A DNA stretch of 23,544 nucleotides from a virus. The notes under the pieces were generated by a model. The model did no database searches. It was not told where the DNA came from and was given only the letters and a program-made list of their open reading frames with translations. The first letter of the stretch is position 1. The number at the start of each line of letters is the position of its first letter. This document shows positions 12,434 to 20,714 of this stretch, piece after piece. The translations under genes and the position numbers were made by a program. The DNA lies in the IMG/VR virus record IMGVR_UViG_3300027848_000096, positions 1-23,544 of that record; one strand, given 5' to 3'.

Positions 12434-14418
12434 GCGATCTGATTATCAAAATAGGAGATTCGCCTTTAGACCTTTCGGACGGTGAAACGATTGCCATTAC
12501 CAAGCAAGCGGCAAAGGTTGGCGACTTCTCAACCGTATTAGCTGATGGAACAAACGAGGTTACTATCCCACTAAGCGCAATCAACAAGGCGGCACTTGAC
12601 AACGCTCACTTAATGACTTCGGATAGTGAAAAGCCTTACGGTCGTTTGGATGCTACGTTGATACAAGAGGGGTACGAAACAATTCAGGACGGCTTTGCTA
12701 TTATCAAGAGTTCGGATAGCAATTTTTCGTTGCAAGTGGTAGGAGGTAACGCCGGGTTCTTTAGTCTAATCAAAGATGAAGACCTTCGGGCTTTACCCTT
12801 TGACGAATACAAGCACTTCTGGACAAACCAAAACGTGTTTGATTTACGCAATGAAACGGAGGGGTTAATTTATGCGGTGTTTGAGCAGAGCGGAGACGTT
12901 CCAACGATGACAACTTATGCCCCGTTGTCTTACGCGGTTGAAACCGACATGTTGCTTCCATCGTTCTACATCAAGACCTTAGTAGATTTGATATTTGCGG
13001 CACAGGGTTACACGTTTGTAACCGACATTGTTAACGAGGACATCTACGACAAAGCGGTGTGGTTTCGGGGTTCTGTTCCGAATAGAGGTACTGATATGAG
13101 TTACCACGAATGCACGATTAGGAACGGGCTTGACCAGTCAGACTTTTACCAACCATTTTTTCCAGTCAATATCCCGATTTTCAACAACGCAACGATTGAC
13201 CCACCGACAAACACGTACACGGCCGAGCCTATCTTCTTGGTCAGCTTGCAAGCAATTTCAGGGTGGAAGTTTAGAATGACCGATGCGTGTTCATTCAAAG
13301 TTAGCGCGAGTATAATTATCGATAACCCAACCGGAGCGAGTGCCCTGCAGGGCCCGATGAAATTAACCGTTCAATGCACGTCTGAAAACGGGATAGTATC
13401 GTTTCAGTCTAACGGGTTATCGCTATTACTCGGAACGAATACATATGATTTTGAGGTTGACTGCACCTGCACGATGGATGAGAACGGCAGCATTTATTTC
13501 ATTCCGACATTAGAATTTCAAGTTCAATCCTTTTTACAGCTGACATTCAAGCAAGACAGTACCTACACGGTTTCCGATGTTGTGCTAATCGCAAACACAC
13601 CAGTTACGTCACTATACCCATTCAACTACCTTACGGGTGTCACCATGATAGCCGACATTAAACAGGGTGACTTTATGAAAGAGTTAGCCCGGATATATCA
13701 ATGGGTATTCGACACGGATGAGACTACGCACACCGTGACGGCCAAGAGGTTTGACCAAATCAAAGAGAACACCATCAACGCCCTAGACTTCTCAGACAAG
13801 ATTGACGCGAAAAAAATAAAGACGACCTACGGAATTGACGGATTCGCGCAAACAAACGCGCTACGATACAAAGAAGACCAAACGAAATATGATGCGGTCG
13901 GCTACATCAACGTGGACGACACTACGCTCAAAGCCGAGGGCAAATACGTGACGATGACAAACCTTGCTGCGTCCTCAACCATATTACGATTTGACACGGT
14001 TAACGCCCCTAACGTACCTTTGTTTTTAGAAGCATTACCAACCAACGGGCAGACGGATAGAATACTATTAGTTAAACGGGTGACACCTTTTCCGTACAAC
14101 GTGAATTTCAACAGGGATACGGAATCGCCTGCTAACCGATCAACGGACGATCTGACATTTGCATATTTTACCGAGGCAGGAAACAGTGATAGCCTTGATT
14201 TTCCGACTTTGATTGTTCGGTTTTATCAAACGGTTGTCGCTATGACTTTCAGGGGAAAGACTGTTGATTGTGAGGTTAACTTGAAAATCAAGGACGTGAT
14301 GAATTACGACCCGTTTCTTCCCGTTTACATATCGCACTTCGGCAACTACTTTTATTGGGAAAAGTTGAGCAACTACGTGAAGGATAAAAAGACGAAGTGC
14401 AAATTTATCAGGCTATAA
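12430..14418 (+). CDS. Large distal tail/baseplate protein, 662 aa, GTG start
   Basis: The N-terminal 120 residues follow a pattern common in Bacteroidota phages: DFSTVLADGTNEVTIPLSAI (near 32-51), PYGRLDATLIQEGYETIQDG (about 70-89), a repeated hydrophobic strand and FFSLIKDEDLRALPF. The middle is beta-rich, including EFQVQSFLQLTFKQDSTYTV. Further on, IKQGDFMKELARIYQWVFDT resembles another recurrent block. It probably forms the tail tip or a baseplate hub in front of the tape measure gene. Translation starts at GTG in the overlap GTGA with the preceding stop. No hydrolase motif is visible. Confidence 0.8.
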   Translation: MSDLIIKIGDSPLDLSDGETIAITKQAAKVGDFSTVLADGTNEVTIPLSAINKAALDNAHLMTSDSEKPYGRLDATLIQEGYETIQDGFAIIKSSDSNFSLQVVGGNAGFFSLIKDEDLRALPFDEYKHFWTNQNVFDLRNETEGLIYAVFEQSGDVPTMTTYAPLSYAVETDMLLPSFYIKTLVDLIFAAQGYTFVTDIVNEDIYDKAVWFRGSVPNRGTDMSYHECTIRNGLDQSDFYQPFFPVNIPIFNNATIDPPTNTYTAEPIFLVSLQAISGWKFRMTDACSFKVSASIIIDNPTGASALQGPMKLTVQCTSENGIVSFQSNGLSLLLGTNTYDFEVDCTCTMDENGSIYFIPTLEFQVQSFLQLTFKQDSTYTVSDVVLIANTPVTSLYPFNYLTGVTMIADIKQGDFMKELARIYQWVFDTDETTHTVTAKRFDQIKENTINALDFSDKIDAKKIKTTYGIDGFAQTNALRYKEDQTKYDAVGYINVDDTTLKAEGKYVTMTNLAASSTILRFDTVNAPNVPLFLEALPTNGQTDRILLVKRVTPFPYNVNFNRDTESPANRSTDDLTFAYFTEAGNSDSLDFPTLIVRFYQTVVAMTFRGKTVDCEVNLKIKDVMNYDPFLPVYISHFGNYFYWEKLSNYVKDKKTKCKFIRL

Positions 14419-14421
14419 TCT

Positions 14422-14553
14422 ATGGAAAATATAAAAGCCCTTTCTAACAGTCAATTGGTACAATTGATGAGAGCTATAAGCAACGAGTTAAAAACTCGCG
14501 AGTCTCAGATTCCGCGTTCGACTAAAGGTGGCGGCAATTACAAACAGGCATAA
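14422..14553 (+). CDS. 43-aa peptide before the tape measure gene
   Basis: A frame of 43 codons (MENIKALSNSQLVQLMRAIS, then NELKTRESQIPRSTKGGGNY) fills the 138-base gap between the tail-tip and tape measure genes, ending 3 nt before the tape measure ATG. It is helical, then basic and glycine-rich. It could be a small chaperone of the tape measure protein, but that rests only on position. No family recognised. Confidence 0.6.
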   Translation: MENIKALSNSQLVQLMRAISNELKTRESQIPRSTKGGGNYKQA

Positions 14554-14556
14554 CAC

Positions 14557-17304
14557 ATGGCGACAGAATTTAGTAAGCTAATCAGCATCGGGCTTGACCC
14601 AACCATTATTTCCAATAGCATCAAGTCAGCGGACGAACTGGCGGTAAAAATCAAAGCACTCCGCGACGCGCAAAAAGAAAGCGGTGTTGTGACTGCTGAA
14701 AGCGAGGGTAAAATTAAGGCCTTAACCCAAGTCAGAAATCAAGACCTGCAAGTTGTCAAGCAAGCAAACATATTGCTGGAGGACAGCGTACAGGGTCAGC
14801 AACGCCTTAAAGCGATATTGTCTATTCAGACGGCCGCGCTTAATAAGCTGACAACAGAAGAACAGTTAAGCACGGCCGAGGGTCAAAGGTTAGCTAAGTC
14901 GGTCAAAGACATTACGGACGAATTAAAGGCGAATGAAAAGGCGGTTGGCGACAATCGTAGGAACGTAGGCAACTACGAAGAAGCACTTGAGAAGACGAAC
15001 AGTAAGCTAGACGAGTTTGGCGAATTGGCTGGAAACATGCCCGGGTCATTAGGCAAATTTAGCCAAGGATTGAGCGGTATGGCGAGTGGCTTAAAAGCCG
15101 CGACAATAGCCTCTTTAAAATTCCTTGCTACTCCATTGGGTATGGCAATAGCAGCAATTGCGCTTGTTGTTGGTGCGGTCGTTGGTACGTTCAAATTGTT
15201 TTCCGAATCATTAAATAGAACAGAGGACGGGGCGGCTGCATTAACGGGCGTTATGAATGTCTTCAAAGGCATAATGAGTGGTGTGTTAAAGACCGTTGAG
15301 CCCATTGCGCTGTTCTTGGTAAAAGGTCTTGCTAATGGCTTTGAGAAGCTTGGCGAAGTAGTCGAGACGGTGTCGAAAGGAATCGAAAAGGCTTTGAGGT
15401 TTATCGGAATGGAGGCGGCTGCAAATGGGTTAAACACCATCACAACCAACATAAAAGAAACGTCTTCGGCAACGGCTCAATTGGCTAAGGCGGAGGCTGA
15501 ATTGAACAAGATAAAACGGGAGCAGGGTAAGATTCAATTAGAGTTTCAAAACCGAGCAGAAAAACAACGGCAAATTAGAGACGATGAATCGAAGTCACTA
15601 AAGGAACGGATGCAAGCGAACAGAGACTTAGGGGTCGTATTGACCGAACAGTCCGCAGTTGAAACGGCACTAGCTAAAAGGTCTTTAGAAATTGCAAACT
15701 TGAGAATAAAAGCGGACGGAGCGAGTTCTGAAAACCTAGACCGAAAAGCCGAGGCGGAATTAAAGTTGGCCGAAATTGAAGAACGTATAACCTCGCAGCG
15801 TTCCGAGCAAATGACAAACGAGAACTCATTAATTAGAGACGGTGTTGCGCTTGCGAAAGAAGCGAACGCGTCAAGGATTGCAATTCTCAAGGAAAAGGAA
15901 GCCGCAACCAAGGAAGAACAGGCGGCATTGATTCAATCCTTTGAAGACCAAAGGGCGTTGATTGATGCCAAGGCAGAACTAGACATAGACAAGGCAACCG
16001 CAAGCATTAAGAACGCGGAAGAACGCGCTGAGAGAATAGCAGCTATTGAAAAACAGGCATTACTAGATAAGCGCACAAGCATTGAAGAAGAAGTAAAGGT
16101 GGAAACGGCTGCGGCTGATATGATTGGCGTAATTGATGAAAAGAAGTACGCGAAGCAAGCGGCTGATTTGGCGAAAATAAATGCAGAACTAGCTGAGATA
16201 GATAGAGCCGCACGGGCGCAAAAGTTCAACGATAAGATTGAGGCGTTAGCACTCGATGAACGTCTTGAGATGGAAGCCGCCGAACTTTCGATTGACAACG
16301 AAAGGGAACTGGCAGACAAGAAAGGTCAAATTGCCCTTGGGTTCTTGGCTCAAAAGCTAGCGTTAATGACCGAGTTGGCGAATGCTGACAAGCTACTGAC
16401 AGACCAAGAGAAAAAGAACCTTAAACTGGTTTCAAATGAAATTGAAAGAATACAACAAGGGCTTCAAGAAAGTATAGACAATCCGAATGCTCCAACCCTT
16501 GGGGCTTTGCTTGGGTTGTCCGAGAAAGATATTGAGGACATCAGTCTTGGTATGGAAGTCGTTAGTGGCTTGCTTTCTTCCGTTCAATCGGCTATTGCGG
16601 CAGGTGCTGAAAACAAGCTGCAAGATATAGATAATCAGACAAGCGCGGAGATTGCAGCGGTTGAGAAAAGCACTCTTTCGGAGGAGCAGAAAGCGGCAAA
16701 AATTACGGCAATCGAAAAGAAAGCCGCCAAAGACCGATACAAGATTGAACTCGAACAATTCAAAGTCTCTAAAGCGTTGTCCATCGCAATGGCAATCGCA
16801 AACACGGCAACGGCTGTAATGGCTCAAATGTCAGCACCACCACCAGTTGGTTTCATTTTAGCCGCTGCGGCTGCCGTATTGGGAGGTATTCAAATAGGCA
16901 TTGCCGCATCGACAAAGCCACCTGCGCCACCTGCACTTGCGCAAGGTGGATTTGTATCGGGTCCAGGAACGGGAACAAGCGATAGCATACCTGCAATGCT
17001 GTCCGATGGTGAGAGTGTAAACAATGCACGGACAACGGCAATGTTCGGGCGTGAGTTGTCGGCTATGAATGCGGCTGGCGGTGGTGTTGATTGGTATCGC
17101 GGTAACGGCTATGCACAAGGCGGTTTAATTCAAAAGTTTGCGGCTGGCGGCATCGCTCAAAGTAGCGGCTCAATGCTGCAAGCCTCGGAATCGAATGCGA
17201 TGATAGCAGAGACATTTATGAAGATGCAACCAGTTCTTGTCATTGAGGAGTTTCAGAACGTACAAGGGCGGCAGATTAGAACAGAACAAAACTTGTCACT
17301 ATGA
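14557..17304 (+). CDS. Tail tape measure protein
   Basis: A 915-aa protein with long alpha-helical and coiled-coil stretches rich in Ala, Lys and Glu (especially about residues 300-640). The N-terminal part contains EKAVGDNRRNVGNYEEAL, a motif frequent in Bacteroidota tape measures. Two hydrophobic segments are visible (about 186-214, GMAIAAIALVVGAVVGTF, and 764-785, GFILAAAAAVLGGIQI). The C-terminal glycine-rich region includes SGPGTGTSDSIPAMLSDGES. At about 1.5 angstrom per residue the tail would be about 137 nm, an inference from length. No peptidase or lysozyme domain is seen. The ATG is 3 nt after the small upstream ORF, and the stop overlaps the next gene. Confidence 0.93.
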   Translation: MATEFSKLISIGLDPTIISNSIKSADELAVKIKALRDAQKESGVVTAESEGKIKALTQVRNQDLQVVKQANILLEDSVQGQQRLKAILSIQTAALNKLTTEEQLSTAEGQRLAKSVKDITDELKANEKAVGDNRRNVGNYEEALEKTNSKLDEFGELAGNMPGSLGKFSQGLSGMASGLKAATIASLKFLATPLGMAIAAIALVVGAVVGTFKLFSESLNRTEDGAAALTGVMNVFKGIMSGVLKTVEPIALFLVKGLANGFEKLGEVVETVSKGIEKALRFIGMEAAANGLNTITTNIKETSSATAQLAKAEAELNKIKREQGKIQLEFQNRAEKQRQIRDDESKSLKERMQANRDLGVVLTEQSAVETALAKRSLEIANLRIKADGASSENLDRKAEAELKLAEIEERITSQRSEQMTNENSLIRDGVALAKEANASRIAILKEKEAATKEEQAALIQSFEDQRALIDAKAELDIDKATASIKNAEERAERIAAIEKQALLDKRTSIEEEVKVETAAADMIGVIDEKKYAKQAADLAKINAELAEIDRAARAQKFNDKIEALALDERLEMEAAELSIDNERELADKKGQIALGFLAQKLALMTELANADKLLTDQEKKNLKLVSNEIERIQQGLQESIDNPNAPTLGALLGLSEKDIEDISLGMEVVSGLLSSVQSAIAAGAENKLQDIDNQTSAEIAAVEKSTLSEEQKAAKITAIEKKAAKDRYKIELEQFKVSKALSIAMAIANTATAVMAQMSAPPPVGFILAAAAAVLGGIQIGIAASTKPPAPPALAQGGFVSGPGTGTSDSIPAMLSDGESVNNARTTAMFGRELSAMNAAGGGVDWYRGNGYAQGGLIQKFAAGGIAQSSGSMLQASESNAMIAETFMKMQPVLVIEEFQNVQGRQIRTEQNLSL

Positions 17305-17525
17305 ACGAAATAATCCGAAAGCTAGACCAGTCAGGCGACCTCTTGCGCTTGTTCAAAGGGGGCTTTATATCGTGGACAATCCTTCGCGACAAAGACATGT
17401 ACGCGACCTACTTAACGCACCGTCATACGGGCAAGAAGAAGACCCAAGCTGTCAAAGCCACAGCCGACCAATTCGAGGTTGGCGATAACCTTGTCTGGGT
17501 TGCCATTCGGAAGATGGAGGGGTAA
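17301..17525 (+). CDS. Hypothetical protein after the tape measure, 74 aa
   Basis: A small basic soluble protein (MNEIIRKLDQSGDLLRLFKG, then ISWTILRDKDMYATYLTHRH and FEVGDNLVWVAIRKMEG). The start overlaps the tape measure stop by ATGA, so it should be produced with it. It is the last gene of the long plus-strand tail operon and meets the minus-strand genes at a shared terminator. Function unknown. Confidence 0.75.
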   Translation: MNEIIRKLDQSGDLLRLFKGGFISWTILRDKDMYATYLTHRHTGKKKTQAVKATADQFEVGDNLVWVAIRKMEG

Positions 17526-17556
17526 TAAAAAAGCCGCTACATTTCTGCAACGGCTT
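17525..17556 (-). terminator. Terminator between convergent units
   Basis: AAGCCG (17531-17536) pairs with CGGCTT (17551-17556) across a 14-nt loop with two further possible pairs. On the minus strand the stem is followed by TTTTTTATTA, so it best serves the minus-strand genes. On the plus strand only CTTATT follows, a weak terminator for the tail operon. Confidence 0.65.
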
Positions 17557-17583
17557 CTTATTGCTACGGTCTAATTCTACGCT

Positions 17584-17970
17584 CTACTTCACTTGGTAAA
17601 AGTATTCCGTACAATCTTCGTCAATTGCATGCGGCTCGCCTTTTTCGTTGCTAAGTAGAACGGAGCGGTTCGCCCAACCTAACTGCTCGTACAGCCTTCC
17701 CTTTTTGAAAGCTATCCAACCCACCTGCATTGTGAGGTCTTTTATACATTTCCAAACGCCTACGGGTATAGGCTTTTCTTCGGGGCGCGCTACCTCGGGA
17801 GATTCAATGTCTGTAAATTCTTTCATATCCCAACAAATGCACTGATACCCAATTAGGTAGTGGTCTCCGCGTTTAGTCACCATACCTACTTTGGGTTCTG
17901 TCATCAGCACGACCATGCCGTCATCTGTTTGCATGTGTTTCGGAAACGGCTTTTTTTCATTTTCTTTCAT
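17584..17970 (-). CDS. Minus-strand moron-like protein, 128 aa
   Basis: A 128-aa soluble protein on the minus strand, opposite to the structural genes. The second half (GVWKCIKDLTMQVGWIAFKK, then GRLYEQLGWANRSVLLSNE and CTEYFYQVK) resembles a small beta domain seen in uncharacterised phage proteins, of the form V-x-x-C-I-K-D ... F-K-K-G-R-L-Y ... Y-F. The first half may be a separate strand-rich segment (YLIGYQCICWDMKEF). It has its own promoter box and ends at the terminator 27 nt downstream. Function unknown. The orientation, own signals and location suggest an independently expressed host- or defence-related cargo gene. Confidence 0.75.
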   Translation of the reverse strand: MKENEKKPFPKHMQTDDGMVVLMTEPKVGMVTKRGDHYLIGYQCICWDMKEFTDIESPEVARPEEKPIPVGVWKCIKDLTMQVGWIAFKKGRLYEQLGWANRSVLLSNEKGEPHAIDEDCTEYFYQVK

Positions 17971-17990
17971 GGTGTTGTTTTTAGTTCACC

Positions 17991-18014
17991 CAAAGATAGG
18001 ATTAATTTAATACC
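17991..18014 (-). promoter_or_regulatory. Minus-strand promoter for the 17970 gene
   Basis: On the minus strand this reads GGTATTAAATTA, ATCC, TATCTTTG. TATCTTTG fits the TAnnTTTG -7 box and the upstream block recurs at 2678-2689 (+) and 18376-18387 (-). It is followed by GGTGA and the leader ACTAAAAACAACACC up to the ATG. The -33 TTG is not obvious. Confidence 0.6.
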
Positions 18015-18016
18015 AT

Positions 18017-18316
18017 TTAAACATCAACCCAATCAGAAACCTGTTTTAATATTTTGTAACCATTAGATTTTAACAAATCAATAGCGTACATTATCTCATC
18101 TGGTTTGTCTCTTTTGAAAGTTTCGATTTTCTGATTCCTTTTCGTCCACATTCTTCTTGTATCTCCCTGAACAGCGTTTACGTGTAAAAAATTGCCGACA
18201 ACCCCATTTGCAACGGCTCTTTTGTTTAGCCCTAATTTTTTAGCCGTTAAGCTAAATTCGTTTGAAGAAAAATTATTCTTCATTTTGCTAAGTGTTTTAA
18301 AAAGTACTTCATCCAT
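18017..18316 (-). CDS. Possible winged-helix DNA-binding protein, 99 aa
   Basis: The minus-strand 99-aa protein has a helix-turn-helix-like pattern (FSSNEFSLTAKKLGLNKRAV, residues about 16-35) and a possible wing (TRRMWTKRN). The C-terminal DEIMYAIDLLKSNGYKILKQ is a recurrent alpha motif in phage proteins. DNA binding is a fair guess, making it a candidate regulator for the shared promoter module, but no family is confirmed. GC is about 34% by hand over 18061-18300, lower than the flanking structural genes (about 48% in a sampled part of the capsid gene), a sign of separate origin. Its stop is only 3 nt from the upstream edge of the next promoter. Confidence 0.7.
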   Translation of the reverse strand: MDEVLFKTLSKMKNNFSSNEFSLTAKKLGLNKRAVANGVVGNFLHVNAVQGDTRRMWTKRNQKIETFKRDKPDEIMYAIDLLKSNGYKILKQVSDWVDV

Positions 18317-18362
18317 AATTTTGTTGTTTTAGTGCTTGGGGTTATTCCCTTGCTTCTGATGC

Positions 18363-18389
18363 CAAAGATATACATTAATTTAATACCCC
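18363..18389 (-). promoter_or_regulatory. Minus-strand promoter for the 18316 gene
   Basis: On the minus strand it reads GGGGTATTAAATTA, then ATGTA, then TATCTTTG. The block and spacing equal those of the plus promoter at 2676-2700. The leader, about 46 nt, contains an imperfect hairpin (GC-AA-GGG...CCC-AA-GC) and then ACTAAAACAACA before the start codon at 18316. Confidence 0.65.
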
Positions 18390-18470
18390 AACAAATTAAT
18401 TTCATTTATTTTCAGTTCACCTAAAATACCACAGATACTACAAATTACCGATAGTAAACAAGAAACAACC

Positions 18471-18512
18471 ATGCGCGAATTTTACCGCCATGATTGGACA
18501 CATCTACATTGA
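18471..18512 (+). other. 13-codon upstream ORF overlapping the protease start
   Basis: ATG at 18471, preceded by AAGAAACAACC, opens a 13-codon frame (MREFYRHDWTHLH) that ends at a TGA at 18510-18512, 22 nt inside the protease gene and in another frame. The A-rich leader looks better placed for this ATG than for the ATG at 18490. Confidence 0.4.
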
Positions 18513-19581
18513 AGGACAAATTGGTTCATCTTTAAAAGAAGATGGAACGGTTGACGTTCGCGGAGTTGAACTCCAAGACGTTATATCAATGGTTAAACGA
18601 AACGCACACGCGGAGTTCGTTCATTGCCACATTACATCACCAGGGGGCAGCGTTGCTATTGGCCGCGCAATTGCCGAATATCTCCATTCACTACCAAACA
18701 TCATTACAATCGCTGAAGTGCAATGCGCTTCGATTGCTACCGAAATCCATTTATCTGTTCCCGTTGAGCGGAGACAAATATCCGCTGGCACTTCCTATCT
18801 GATTCACCAACCAATGTTTCAACTCCAAAGGGGTGTTGCGTTGAACTCGGACGAGTTGACGTTGATGGCTTCTGAAATCGGGAAGACGCAAGGCGAAATG
18901 TTATCAATGTACGCTAAGGCCACGGGTATGGACAAGGTAAGTCTTGAGCAGCTAATGAAGCAGGAGACGGCATTAACACCTGAGCAATGTAAAGAGTTCG
19001 GGTTTGTATCTGAAATTATCACATCTCCAATGTTGGCGGTGGCACTATTAACACCAAAAAAAGAAGACGAAATGTCAAAGTTAACGAATGAAATTAAAGC
19101 ATTGAGATTGCAAGTCGCATCTATCGTTGCAGGTCAAACAGTTAAAGCCGTATCGCTTGACCTAACCACGGTTGACGGCAAGTTACTAATCATAGTGACG
19201 GAAGGCGATGTTCCAATGGTTGGAGATGGCGTAATGCTGGAAGATGGCACGAACGCACTCGATGAAACTTACGACTTGGAAGGAATGCAGATTGTAGTTG
19301 TTAATGGGGCGATTTCTGAAATCATTCCAGTGATTGCTACGGAAGATGCAAAGACATTGGAATTGAATGCCAAAATCGCAGAACTCACAGCCGAGAATGA
19401 GGCGGCAGTATTAGCACTTGCAGCGTTGAAAACAGACGTTGTTGCAATGGCAAGAATGCAATCAACGTACAAGCCGAAAGCTTTGCAAGTTGCATTCAAA
19501 AAAGTAGTTGAAACCACCACAGAAGCGGATTCTTATAACGCAATTAAGGACGCTCGAAAAGCCAAAAAATCTAACAAATAA
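18490..19581 (+). CDS. ClpP-like prohead protease fused to a scaffold-like C-terminus
   Basis: A 363-aa protein. Residues 1-178 form a ClpP-like serine protease: HITSPGGSV (47-55), the nucleophile in CASIATEI (Ser81) and the base in LIHQP (His106). The usual G-x-A-A-S-x-G context of ClpP is altered here. The rest (about 190-363) is a scaffold-like region, with a helix at KLTNEIKALRLQV, a middle beta domain (DVPMVGDGVMLEDGTNALDE, then IVVVNGAISEIIP) and a helical end (KIAELTAENEAAVLALAAL). Fusion of head protease and scaffold is known in phages. An in-frame ATG at 19072 (codon 195) after an A-rich stretch could yield a separate scaffold. It sits directly before the capsid gene. Confidence 0.85.
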   Translation: MIGHIYIEGQIGSSLKEDGTVDVRGVELQDVISMVKRNAHAEFVHCHITSPGGSVAIGRAIAEYLHSLPNIITIAEVQCASIATEIHLSVPVERRQISAGTSYLIHQPMFQLQRGVALNSDELTLMASEIGKTQGEMLSMYAKATGMDKVSLEQLMKQETALTPEQCKEFGFVSEIITSPMLAVALLTPKKEDEMSKLTNEIKALRLQVASIVAGQTVKAVSLDLTTVDGKLLIIVTEGDVPMVGDGVMLEDGTNALDETYDLEGMQIVVVNGAISEIIPVIATEDAKTLELNAKIAELTAENEAAVLALAALKTDVVAMARMQSTYKPKALQVAFKKVVETTTEADSYNAIKDARKAKKSNK

Positions 19582-19587
19582 AATAAA

Positions 19588-20694
19588 ATGGGAAACATTA
19601 TCAACGCCTCAGATTTAGCCTTTAACGGTGAAGAAGTCCGCGCAATAGGCGAGGGCATCATGGAGGAAATCTTCGCTAAACCAGCGATAACAGAATTTCT
19701 GACAGCCTACACGGGTATCAAAGCAAAAAAACAAATCGCCTTCCTAGGTCGATTGACTGGGCTTGTCGGGCAAAAGCACGATGCGTCAAGTTGTTCACCA
19801 GTTGAGAACGATGCGACCATTACCAATACTGAAAAATTCTGGACACCTGCATACATTGACGACAGGTTCTCGGAATGTTGGGATGACTTACTTGACACGT
19901 TCTTCATCTACGGAACGCAGAACGGTGTTAACAAGGCAGACCTGACAACGACAGATTTCGCGGTGTTCTTCATCTCTCGTTACGAAGATGCAATTGCTGA
20001 AATGTTCTACCGCTTGGTGTGGTTTGGAGACACAACCGCAGACGATACCGCAGGAGGTGGTAACTTGGTAACGGCTGGTTTCGTTGCCAAGCGTTGGAAT
20101 GCTTTTGATGGCATTTGGAAACAATTGTTCGCAATTGTTACGGCTACTCCAGCACGTAAGACGGCAGGTCTTGCAGCAAAGAACGCAGAGCTATCCTTTG
20201 CACTACAAGCATTTGATTCAACAGACACGACCAATAAGGTTGTGACTACTGTGCTGCAAAACTTGGTGTTTAATGCAGACCACAGACTTCGAGGCAAAGC
20301 AGACAAATTCATCATGGTAACTCAATCCGTTGCAGACCAATATGTGCGAGAACTTGAAGCGTCAGCCGCTGATGGAATCTCTATCGCGTTTGAGTATTTG
20401 CAAGATGGTATTTCAGTTCTGAAACGAGGTGGTGTATCTGTTTTCGCTTTCAGCTTCTGGGATAGAATTATCGAGGAGTACATGAGAACGATTGGCACGG
20501 AGTTAAACTATTACTTGCCACACCGTGCCATTCTAATGACCAAGGAAAACTTTGCTTTCGGTACAGAGGAAGAAGGAAACCTGTCAAATGTTGACGTATT
20601 CTTTGACAAGAAAGACAAGAAAACGTACTTCGATTTTGGTGCCAACTTGGACGCGAAAGTTCTTCAGAATTACATGGTTCAGGTTGCTTACTAA
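19588..20694 (+). CDS. Major capsid protein
   Basis: A 368-aa protein immediately after the protease/scaffold gene. It starts MGNIINASDLAFNGEEVRAI, has a conserved-looking middle (FWTPAYIDDRFSECWDDLLD, later FISRYEDAIAEMFYRLVWFG) and a C-terminal half with FIMVTQSVADQYVRELE and a terminal FGANLDAKVLQNYMVQVAY. Length, location and these blocks fit the HK97-fold capsid proteins of Bacteroidota phages. An N-terminal propeptide typical of HK97 itself is not obvious, so the neighbouring protease may mainly remove the scaffold. The ATG follows AAATAAA in a 6-nt gap. Confidence 0.88.
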   Translation: MGNIINASDLAFNGEEVRAIGEGIMEEIFAKPAITEFLTAYTGIKAKKQIAFLGRLTGLVGQKHDASSCSPVENDATITNTEKFWTPAYIDDRFSECWDDLLDTFFIYGTQNGVNKADLTTTDFAVFFISRYEDAIAEMFYRLVWFGDTTADDTAGGGNLVTAGFVAKRWNAFDGIWKQLFAIVTATPARKTAGLAAKNAELSFALQAFDSTDTTNKVVTTVLQNLVFNADHRLRGKADKFIMVTQSVADQYVRELEASAADGISIAFEYLQDGISVLKRGGVSVFAFSFWDRIIEEYMRTIGTELNYYLPHRAILMTKENFAFGTEEEGNLSNVDVFFDKKDKKTYFDFGANLDAKVLQNYMVQVAY

Positions 20695-20714
20695 CTAAAT
20701 AAAGAAAAGAACAA

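Noticed and set aside
14973-16827. Long minus-strand frames of 121-159 aa opposite the tape measure gene
   Set aside because: They lie fully inside a clear tape measure gene, are Ser/Ala/Phe-rich low-complexity mirrors of its Ala/Lys/Glu codons, and have no promoter or leader.
17237-17488. 83-aa plus-strand frame across the tape measure end
   Set aside because: It runs out of frame through the end of the tape measure gene and most of the 74-aa gene, which has the better coupled ATGA start.
20007-20315. 102-aa minus-strand frame opposite the capsid gene
   Set aside because: Shadow of the major capsid gene, with Ala/Ser/Thr-rich low-information sequence and no leader.
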